Shown here: piece after piece, positions 18,161 to 25,555 of the stretch
Layout of the letters: each line of letters begins with the position of its first letter
How positions within the stretch are numbered: position 1 is the first letter of the stretch
Source of the DNA: Planctomycetota bacterium
Lineage (GTDB): Bacteria; Planctomycetota; UBA1135; JADKAF01
NCBI GenBank assembly: GCA_016719295.1
Contig: JADKAF010000001.1
Span: 434,001-498,000 of the forward strand
Length of the DNA: 64,000 bases
Direction: 5' to 3'
Position numbers and translations under genes: made by a program
Notes under the pieces: model-generated
What the model was told of the DNA's origin: nothing
Seen by the model: only the letters and a program-made list of their open reading frames with translations
Databases searched by the model: none

Positions 18161-18355
18161 ATGCCGAACCCATCCGATCCGCAGGGCGCGCAGAAAGCCG
18201 CCATCGACCCGCTCGCCATCGCCCGCGACTACCGCGAAGTGCTGGTTTTCCTCCGAGCGAAGTGCGTCGAGATCCTCACCGCGGCCGGCACGAAGCCGAT
18301 GGAGCGCGTCGTCGCCTTGAAGCTTCTGGCCGAGTCGCTGCGGGTGAAGACCTAG
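18161..18355 (+). CDS. Small unknown protein, paralogue 1
   Basis: 64-residue protein; the ATG at 18161 has GAGGAG 7 bases upstream. The C-terminal half is helical (DYREVLVFLRAKCVEILTA, then KPMERVVALKLLAESL). It aligns with the next gene: D-x-RE-x(5)-R-x-x-C-x-E ... PM-x(5)-A-x-KLL-x-ESL, so the two arose by duplication or belong to one family. No function is recognised. The position at the quiet left end of the element suggests an element-specific accessory role. Confidence 0.6.
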   Translation: MPNPSDPQGAQKAAIDPLAIARDYREVLVFLRAKCVEILTAAGTKPMERVVALKLLAESLRVKT

Positions 18356-18367
18356 GGAGCCCCGCTG

Positions 18368-18628
18368 ATGCCGTCGGTGCCGATGGAGGGCGCGCCCGAC
18401 CTGACCTGGCTGGAGGCGGACGCCACGAGTGCGACGGAGCCGGAACGTTTGCGCTTCTACCGCGCGCTCGGAGTCGATGTCGCGGCGGCTGCCGACGACG
18501 TGCGCGAAGCGGTCGCCTTGGTGCGGGCGGTGTGCGCGGAGACCATGCTCGACGAGAGCGTGCCGATGAAGCAGCGCCTGCGGGCCTGCAAGCTGCTCCT
18601 CGAGTCCCTGCCGGGCCGCGAGTGCTGA
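18368..18628 (+). CDS. Small unknown protein, paralogue 2
   Basis: 86-residue protein starting 12 bp after the previous stop, with GGAG about 9 bases before the ATG. Residues about 40-82 (DVREAVALVRAVCAETML, then VPMKQRLRACKLLLESL) match paralogue 1; the N-terminal 40 residues are additional. The conserved Arg, Cys, Pro-Met and Lys-Leu-Leu positions argue both are real genes. The family is not recognised. Confidence 0.62.
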   Translation: MPSVPMEGAPDLTWLEADATSATEPERLRFYRALGVDVAAAADDVREAVALVRAVCAETMLDESVPMKQRLRACKLLLESLPGREC

Positions 18629-18849
18629 TGTTGCCTCGGTCTACTGTCCTTCAGAGACACTTCCGACGGCGGACGCCAAGCCGGCGAACGGCTCGCACCT
18701 GAGAGCCGCGGCGACCTGGGGTCGTCCTCGAGCCCCGCCGCATCGACGACGGCAGCATTCGCAAGGCCGAGAGAGGCTTCGCAAGGCGTTGCCGGGAATC
18801 GCACGGCCTCGTAGCCTCAGCGGGGAACCCTCTGCCGGAGCGATACGAC

Positions 18850-20527
18850 ATGCCCGCCTATCCCGCCCGTCTGTGCCAACTCGTCTTGCTGGGCCTCATC
18901 ATCGCGCAGAGCGCCTTCGCTCAGCGGGAAGTCAGGAGGCTTGAAATCGGATTGGGTGGCGGGCCGTTCACGTTCGCGGATGACGTAGACGGGGACATGG
19001 AACCCGATGTTGTCTATTGGGATGGGTACAACCTCGCCCTCGGTTTCTCCGGCGGATCTGGGTCTGCTGGCGCCTTACCTCCAGGTTCAGATCTCCGAGT
19101 CTTAGCGGGAGGCTCCGACTGCGATGGAAACGGCGGAGGGGATTGCCTGGTCGCTTGCACGACCTACTACAACTCCGCCCCATTTCGCCGGATTCTCCAG
19201 CTTCGAACGTTGCCCACGTTCGCGGTGCTCTGGGAACGGCAGTACGACATCACGACCACACAGCGCTTCGCTGACCGGCTCATTCGATGCAGCGATGTCA
19301 ATCGAGACGGCGCCGATGATTTCGCCGTCGTGCACCTCGAGGCTGGCGTCTTCCGGACGGAGATCATGTCGGGCCGGAACGGCGTTGTGCTGCTGACGAT
19401 CCCAGGATACGGAGCGAGTCGGTGCCTTGAGGACTTCAACGGCGATGGCATTCGAGAGCTCAAGCTCGACGAGTTCATCTACGACGGTGCGACCGGCCAG
19501 CGCCTTCGAACGCTGTCAGCGCCAGTCGGTCCCATTGGGATCCGGTCCAGCGTACGCTCTGGCCTCTTCGACCTTGTCGAAGTGGAGGGCGGTGCACCCC
19601 TTCGACGCACGGATGGGATAACCGGCGCACTAGTATGGTCACGAGTACACGAAACGCCCGGAGCGGAATTCGACGGATACGTCCCAGGGAAGTTGGGAGA
19701 CGTCGATTCCGATGATGTCGACGACTTCCTCGTTCGAGCACGGAATGCCTCCGGGGTGGGTTGGATCGAAGCTCGCTCGGGAGCTGATGGCGACAGGCTG
19801 TGGTCTCTCGCCGGGAATCAGCAGCCCCAAGTTATCCATGGCCTGCCGGGCTACTTCGCGCGACTGGAACTACCGATCAACCGGCCTTTCTATGCCATCG
19901 TGGTGTATTCGGCCTTTCTCGCGGGGACGCCGATCCCGCTGCGCTGCGATCCCGGGACTCGCGACTGGCGCACCGGTGGCATCATCGAAGTCCGGGGGGT
20001 GTTCCCCGCCTGCGACTGAAGTGCTCTTGGCCGGCGTTCCGTTGGTCGCACCGATCCGCGTCGATGCCACTACCATTCGCGGCACGATCCCCGCAGCAGC
20101 GGCGCCAGGGCTTGCTACCGTCGAAGCGCGTAGTGGTTCAGAGGCTGGCTACCTGCAAGGCCGACCGTTCGCCTTCGGCCCCGCTCTCGACATCGCGATC
20201 GGAGGCAGCGCTTCGTACGGTGGCTTCGTGCGCGCTGCGCTACAGGCCGCCCCGAACCGCGGTGCGATGCTCTGGCTCAGCACGGGCTACTCGGCTGCGC
20301 CCATCTCTGTTCTGCCGATCGCCTTCCACGCGCTGACCGACCCGCTAGTCCTCATCCCGATCTACTTCGGCGCGACGGACGCCACGGGCCGGCTGGAACT
20401 GCGTCTGCCGTTCTCGGCGGATCCCTACCTCTCTTCGGCGCCGATGGTCATGCAGGCTATGGCGTTGCAGGTGTTCCCGTTCGACGGGAGCTTCACGAAC
20501 GCGGCCGTCGTGATCGTCCCGCCCTAA
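18850..20527 (+). pseudogene. Secreted FG-GAP-type repeat protein, frameshifted
   Basis: A signal peptide (LCQLVLLGLIIAQSAFAQ) is followed by FG-GAP/integrin-like repeats with calcium-loop patterns DVDGDMEPDVV, DVNRDGADDFAV, DFNGDGIRELKL and DVDSDDVDDFLV. The frame stops at 20019 (VFPACD). The next frame continues without a break (EVLLAGVPLVAPIRVDATT to AAVVIVPP, stop at 20527) with the C-terminal domain style seen in planctomycete secreted proteins, and has no start or RBS of its own. A one-base indel is likely near 19990-20016, where a run of six G lies; it may be a sequencing error or a real mutation. Base composition is visibly less GC-rich than in neighbours. An extracellular protein is unusual cargo for such an element. 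Confidence 0.65.
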
Positions 20528-20670
20528 CCGAACGCGGAATCGCTCCTCCTCCGAAGTGGAACGCGGAGCAGTGAGGTTTGCGGCGCGGGTTGAGTCTTCG
20601 GATTGCCGCTCTCGGAGCTCGAGATCGAACCACCCGTACGAGTCTAGAGCGGCACTTTTACCATTGGTGC

Positions 20671-21720
20671 ATGATGGGTGACCCCGCTCAGGGTGGCTTC
20701 TCTCAAGAAGAGCTCGATCTTTTCTTCGGAGACGTGTCGCCTGAACTCCAAGCACTGTGGAATGAGGGAGAGGATGCTGTCGCGGAGCATCGCTTCCGCA
20801 AGTGGGCCGAGGAGTTCTTCGGTGAGGCAGCTCCAGACTCCATCCCCGCACACCTGCGTCGCCTCTGGGAAGACTCCGATCCGATCATCCAGTCTTGGCG
20901 CACGACCTTTCCCGAGGAGCCGCCGCCACTACCCCACGAGCGCGATATCCGAGAATCGGCACGAGCTCTGCTCCGAGCCGCTTCCTCGATTCGGCTTCGG
21001 CTCCGCCACGCACAGCCATTCGTGGAGCCGGAGCATGCAGAACTGTGCGGCGAGTGGATCCGGGAGGCGACCGAGCTTCTTCCCAGGCTCGTGCGCAGCG
21101 TCCAGGTGCTGATCGAGCGTCGATACTTTCAGCGCTTCCGTGGTCGGCAGGATCTCAATCCGTTTCCCCTCTGCGAGGACGCCGAAGACCCCACCGAGCC
21201 GATGAAGCAATGGCTCTCCAGCGAGATCCGCGAGAAGCCCGAGTTCTGCGTGCCGCTGGAAAGCTATGAGGACATGATCGCGCCGCTTCGAGCGAGTCAC
21301 TTCGAGGGTGAGGGCGCGGCATTGCCGAATGTCTCACGAGACGCAGATGCCGAAGCTCTCCCGATTCTCTTCGAAGACTTCACGGGGTTTGTCCTTCCTG
21401 GCGGAGAGCTGCGCGACCTGGACTATCGGCAGCGCGCGTTCGTTCAGGCTCTGGCGGAGGATGGTGGCGGTCAGAAGAAGTCGCGCGTTGTGATGCGTCG
21501 CGTGAAAGAGATTGAGCGCGCGAAGGCGAAGGCGCAGCCGCAGCAGCCGCAGCAGCCGCGGGAGAAGATCCAGGCGGACAAGGTATGGGGAATCAGGTCC
21601 GGGGAGCGCAAGCCGCATGTCGCCATCGGACCGCTGATCGAGAGAACACCCGGACCTGGCGGTGGCAATCGAGATGCCCTCTGGCGACTTCGTGAGCATC
21701 AAGTAAGACCACGAAGTTAG
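20671..21720 (+). CDS. Unknown protein of the element
   Basis: 349 residues from the ATG at 20671 (or 348 from the next codon); the frame is open 93 bp further upstream, so the start is uncertain. No domain is recognised. It is acidic and helix-rich in the first 230 residues (FSQEELDLFFGDVSPELQAL, HAELCGEWIREATELLPRLV), then a conserved-looking segment FVLPGGELRDLDYRQRAFVQ, a basic stretch (KSRVVMRRVKEIERAKAKA), a Gln/Pro repeat (QPQQPQQP) and a Gly-rich tail. The basic segment might bind nucleic acid. It stands between the FG-GAP gene and the HTH-replication operon with about 100 bp to the latter. Confidence 0.6.
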   Translation: MMGDPAQGGFSQEELDLFFGDVSPELQALWNEGEDAVAEHRFRKWAEEFFGEAAPDSIPAHLRRLWEDSDPIIQSWRTTFPEEPPPLPHERDIRESARALLRAASSIRLRLRHAQPFVEPEHAELCGEWIREATELLPRLVRSVQVLIERRYFQRFRGRQDLNPFPLCEDAEDPTEPMKQWLSSEIREKPEFCVPLESYEDMIAPLRASHFEGEGAALPNVSRDADAEALPILFEDFTGFVLPGGELRDLDYRQRAFVQALAEDGGGQKKSRVVMRRVKEIERAKAKAQPQQPQQPREKIQADKVWGIRSGERKPHVAIGPLIERTPGPGGGNRDALWRLREHQVRPRS

Positions 21721-21822
21721 ACCAGTAGGACAATCCCGCGGTCTACCTGCCGCGTCGACTTCGCTGCGGATCTACTCCCGGAACTTCGAGCTCGTGGTGA
21801 GTTCGAGCGATCGGGAGGCATC

Positions 21823-22062
21823 ATGCGAAAGCGATTGGTGACGGCGCGCGACATCGAAGCAGCGATGGACGTGCGAGCCGGATGGCTTGTCGAGCAGGCG
21901 CGGCGGGGAAGAGTCCCTGCGTTGCAGTTGGGCGGCGCGGTGTTCTGGTTCGAGCTGGGCGCGGTGAGGCGGGCGCTGGCCGATATGGCGGCTCAAGGGA
22001 CGCGCTTCTTGCGCGAGACCTCTCCGGAGCCCCTGAGTGAAGGGGGGCGCGATGGACGCTGA
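21823..22062 (+). CDS. Excisionase-like helix-turn-helix protein 1
   Basis: 79-residue protein with GGGAGG about 8 bases before the ATG. The fold pattern LVTARDIEAAMDVRAGWLVE followed by RGRVPALQLGGAVFWFELGAVRRAL matches small MerR/Xis-type winged-helix proteins (HTH_17-like). It is the first gene of a tightly overlapping set (HTH1-HTH2-replication protein-small gene). It is a candidate recombination directionality factor or repressor. Confidence 0.68.
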   Translation: MRKRLVTARDIEAAMDVRAGWLVEQARRGRVPALQLGGAVFWFELGAVRRALADMAAQGTRFLRETSPEPLSEGGRDGR

Positions 22063-22339
22063 AGCCACGGTCCTCGGGATGCCGCACGCCGAGGCACTCC
22101 TGGTTCGTGCGCCCGAGGCCGCGAGGCGACTCTCGATCTCGCCTCGGAAGCTCTGGGAGCTCACGAACCGCCGCGAGATCCCGCACCTGCGTATCGGACG
22201 CAGCGTGCTCTATCGGGTCGCTGCGCTCGAAGCGTGGGCGCTCGGGCAGGAGCAGAAAGGGCGCGGGCCGCGCGTTGCAGGCGCGGCCCGTGCAAGTGCT
22301 CGTCCCGCTGGTGCTGATTCCACGGAGGGCGAAGCGTGA
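22052..22339 (+). CDS. Excisionase-like helix-turn-helix protein 2
   Basis: 95-residue protein; the ATG at 22052 overlaps the end of HTH1 by 11 bp and is preceded by AGGGGGGCGCG. A clear HTH_17/AlpA-like core is present: RAPEAARRLSISPRKLWELT, RREIPHLRIGRSVLYRVAALEAW. Two consecutive proteins of this fold suggest a division of labour, for example one for excision and one controlling replication, but which does which is not visible. Its stop overlaps the next start (GTGA). Confidence 0.78.
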   Translation: MDAEATVLGMPHAEALLVRAPEAARRLSISPRKLWELTNRREIPHLRIGRSVLYRVAALEAWALGQEQKGRGPRVAGAARASARPAGADSTEGEA

Positions 22340-25095
22340 ACACCTTACTCGCCCCCGGGGAGGACGGCCACCGCCCGATACTCACTCCCGAGGACTTCGT
22401 GCAGGCGCTCGAAGCTCGTGGTTCCGAGGTTCGCCGCACGCCGAAGGGATACCGCGCGGGGTGCCCGTGCCACGACGATCGCAACCCCTCGCTCGACATC
22501 GACTCCGGACGCGGCGGGCGGGTCCTCGTGAAGTGTCGTGCGTGCAGCGCGGGCTTCGTGGAGGTCGCGACGGAACTCGGACTGCTCAGATCGTCGAGCG
22601 CGAGGACCGCGCTCGCACGACCGCTGAAGCCGCCGCGGACGATGCGCGCGGCACCTCTCGAGAATCGAGAGCGGTCGAGCACCTTCGCGACGTTGGAAGC
22701 AGCGCGAAGAGCAGCGATGCCGAAGGGCGCGGGCTGGACGCTGGCCAAGGAGTACCGCTACCTCCGCGTGGATGGCTCCGAAGCGCAGCGCGTGCTTCGC
22801 TTCGAGCGCTTCGACGAAGCAGGGAAGCGCATAGGGAAGTCCTTCCGCCCGACCTCGCCGAACGGTGAGCGCTGGTCGATGAACGCGGCGCCTGCTCCTC
22901 GTCCGCTCTACAACCTCCCGGACCTCGTCGCGCATCGCGAGCGCATCGTCTTCCTCGTCGAAGGCGAGAAGGCGGCGGACGGGCTCGCGGAGCTCTTCCT
23001 CGAGGCGCAGGCGGAGCTCTGCGCGGCGACGTGGAGCGGCGGCACGGGCGGAGTGGCCGGCGCGGACTTCGGGCCGCTCGCCGGCCGCTTCGTCGCGCTC
23101 TGGCCGGATAACGACGAGCCGGGGCGGAAGGCGATGCATGCAGTCGAGCAGCGCCTCGCGAGCCTCGACAGCGGCGCAAGCGTGCTCCGGCTCGAAGTCC
23201 TCGGGCTCCCGGAGAAGGGCGACGCTGCGGACTGGATCGCCATGCGGCGTGAGGCGGGGAAGTCCGCTCGCGAGCTGGTGCATGAACTCGACGGACTCGT
23301 GCGGCGTGGCGCGTGGCGCGACCTCTCCGCGTGGCCGGAGCTCCGTCCGTTCGATGCGCTGCCGCACGAGCTCGCCGGGGTTCCGATGGAGCTGCTCCGC
23401 GAGACCGTGCCGGTGCTCGGAGAGCTTGTCGAGGCAATCTCGCGTGGGTGCTCCGTCGATCCGGTCATGCCGCTTGCAGCCGCGCTCGGGTTCGCATCTT
23501 TCGCGACGGCGCGCCTGCTCGAGCAGATCGAGTGCGGGCCGATCTCGACAGTGCCCGTGCTCTGGTGCGGGATCATCGCCGGGCCTTCGGAGCGGAAGTC
23601 TACGGTGCTCCGGCACGTCACGCGCGTGAACATGGCTCTGCTCGATGCGGAGCTCGGCGCTGCGACGGCGGCACGGAAGGCTGCTGGCGAAGCCGCCGAC
23701 GCGCGGAAGGAAGTGGCGCGGAGCCGTCGCGCGGGCAGGGCGAGCGTCTCGGCCGATTCCAAGTCGAGCAGCGCGGTTCTCGAGGTGCAGGAGGAGCCGC
23801 TCCCCCCGTTGCCGTTCGCTCTGCTCGGAGGAGACAGCACGCCGGAAGCCGTGGTTCAGCGGCTCGAAGATGCGGACGGGCTAGGTTTCCTGGAAGCGGA
23901 GGAGGGGAAGTTCCTCGACCTCGTCGGCGGACACTACAGCGGACGCGCGGACATCTCCGCATTGAACAGCGCTTGGGATGGAGGACGGGTCTCGGTTGCT
24001 CGAGCCTCGGGCGATCGCCGCGAGATCGTAGTGCCGTGCGCGAAGCTCGCCATCGTGTTGGCCGTGCAGCCTAGCGTGGTCGGTGACGTGGCCGGCAAGC
24101 GCACGCAGGAAGGCGGAGGGTTCTTCGCGCGCTGGCTCTTCTTCGTGCCGGAGGAGCGCGCGGGAAGCCGGCGCGTTCCCGCAACGCTCGCGGAAGCCAA
24201 GAGCTCCAGAACGGAGACGCCGCCCGCGTGGGCGCAGCGGATGCAGGAACTCTTTCTCTGCGCGAGCGAAGCGCCTCCGCGCGGCGCGCTGAGCATCGAA
24301 GGGGAAGAGACCTTCCAGCGCTTCCGAGTGCTCGACGAGCTGGCCGAGGCGGCTCAGCGCAGGGGCTCGGGGCTGGAGCACTTGCGCGACTGGTTCGGCA
24401 AGCTCCCCACGCAAGTTGTGCGCATCGTCGCGGAGCTGCACCTGCTACGACATGGGCCGGGGGGGCTCGAGCTCGCAATCGAGCCCGCGACGATGCACCT
24501 TGCGACCGAGATCGGAGCGCTCGCGGCGATTCATGCGATCCACGCGCGACGCATCATCGGCGGCCGCGCGGGAGCCTCGCAGGCGGAGCTAGTTCTGCGC
24601 TGGGCGATCGGGCGGGGCGAGCCCTTCGCCGTTCGCGACCTGCAACAGGCGCGGCCCAAGTGGAGCGCGGAAGAGCTGCGCGTCTTCGTCGAGGAGCTGA
24701 CCGCGCGAGGCTACCTACGCGAGTTCACTCCGGCGCAGGGCTCCACGGGGCGACCACCAGGGAAGCGCTACATGCTCTGCCCCGAGCTGCACTCCGGGCC
24801 GAAGAGGCCGCGAGCTTCGCCGCTCGAAGCGCTGCGCGCGCTCGTCCGGGGCGAGAAGCCACAACAGAGCCAACAGAACTCGGTCGCGGAGGCGTCTCGG
24901 GCGGGAGTTCCGTTGGTTCTGTTGAACGAATCGGCCCCCACCTCGGCGGATCGCGCGGACCTCCGGCAGGACGACCGGAACCCCGCGGCCGTGCGCACGG
25001 ACGCGACGAGCGGTGCGCAATCGAGGGCGGAACGGCTTGATCGCCTGCGAGCGCGCATCGGTTCCGCGGAACACGGCGCTGGGGGTGTCGCATGA
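22336..25095 (+). CDS. CHC2-like / TOPRIM / DUF3987-type primase-helicase (replication protein)
   Basis: 919-residue protein, GTG start overlapping the previous stop by 4 bp. The N-terminus has a primase-like zinc motif C43-P-C45-H46 ... C67-x2-C70. A TOPRIM-like domain follows with VFLVEGEKAADGLAEL near residue 205 and LWPDNDEPGRKAM near 255-270. The second half matches the DUF3987 family of mobile-element ATPases: VLWCGIIAGPSERKSTVLRHV (P-loop-like, about 405-425), GLGFLEAEEGKFLDLVGGHY, and VVGDVAGKRTQEGGGFFARW. The C-terminus (about 740-805) looks like a winged helix, then a low-complexity tail. Such proteins are found in plasmids, phages and satellites and are thought to start or support element replication. 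Confidence 0.82.
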   Translation: MNTLLAPGEDGHRPILTPEDFVQALEARGSEVRRTPKGYRAGCPCHDDRNPSLDIDSGRGGRVLVKCRACSAGFVEVATELGLLRSSSARTALARPLKPPRTMRAAPLENRERSSTFATLEAARRAAMPKGAGWTLAKEYRYLRVDGSEAQRVLRFERFDEAGKRIGKSFRPTSPNGERWSMNAAPAPRPLYNLPDLVAHRERIVFLVEGEKAADGLAELFLEAQAELCAATWSGGTGGVAGADFGPLAGRFVALWPDNDEPGRKAMHAVEQRLASLDSGASVLRLEVLGLPEKGDAADWIAMRREAGKSARELVHELDGLVRRGAWRDLSAWPELRPFDALPHELAGVPMELLRETVPVLGELVEAISRGCSVDPVMPLAAALGFASFATARLLEQIECGPISTVPVLWCGIIAGPSERKSTVLRHVTRVNMALLDAELGAATAARKAAGEAADARKEVARSRRAGRASVSADSKSSSAVLEVQEEPLPPLPFALLGGDSTPEAVVQRLEDADGLGFLEAEEGKFLDLVGGHYSGRADISALNSAWDGGRVSVARASGDRREIVVPCAKLAIVLAVQPSVVGDVAGKRTQEGGGFFARWLFFVPEERAGSRRVPATLAEAKSSRTETPPAWAQRMQELFLCASEAPPRGALSIEGEETFQRFRVLDELAEAAQRRGSGLEHLRDWFGKLPTQVVRIVAELHLLRHGPGGLELAIEPATMHLATEIGALAAIHAIHARRIIGGRAGASQAELVLRWAIGRGEPFAVRDLQQARPKWSAEELRVFVEELTARGYLREFTPAQGSTGRPPGKRYMLCPELHSGPKRPRASPLEALRALVRGEKPQQSQQNSVAEASRAGVPLVLLNESAPTSADRADLRQDDRNPAAVRTDATSGAQSRAERLDRLRARIGSAEHGAGGVA

Positions 25096-25361
25096 GCTCC
25101 CGCGACGATGCCGCCGCGCTCTACGCGATGGCGCGCGCGCGTCTCGCCGAGATCGTCTCCGAGCTGGTCGATCTGCGCCTGGACGCCGATTCCGAAGCGC
25201 GCGCGGTAGCTCTCGCCGAGTTCATGGCGAGCAGCGGCTGGCCGGAGCACAACGCACAGCTCGCGCTCGAAGCGTCGCTGCGTGCGCTCGCGCTCTCGCC
25301 GGCGGAGCTCGAGGAGGAGACCGCGAAGCTCCTCCGGCGCCTCCGCGAGTGCCCGACCTAG
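25092..25361 (+). CDS. Small unknown protein, replication operon
   Basis: 89-residue acidic, helical protein (LYAMARARLAEIVSELVDL, LSPAELEEETAKLLRRL) whose ATG overlaps the stop of the replication gene (ATGA). Translational coupling supports it as a real gene. No family is recognised. Confidence 0.62.
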   Translation: MSSRDDAAALYAMARARLAEIVSELVDLRLDADSEARAVALAEFMASSGWPEHNAQLALEASLRALALSPAELEEETAKLLRRLRECPT

Positions 25362-25555
25362 GCGACGAGTCGATTCGGGTCGCGCGCGTCGTGGGCGCCT
25401 TGTGCGTCGCGGAGTCGAGGACTCGCGGACGCGATTCGCTGGGGATCGCCGGCCCGAAATGCCGGGCTGGCCCCTAGTAGAGAGCGCTTCGTCGCGCTCG
25501 TTCGCATTCCATGGTACGGACTCGCATCGAAGTGGAGTCCGCCGAGGACAACAGC

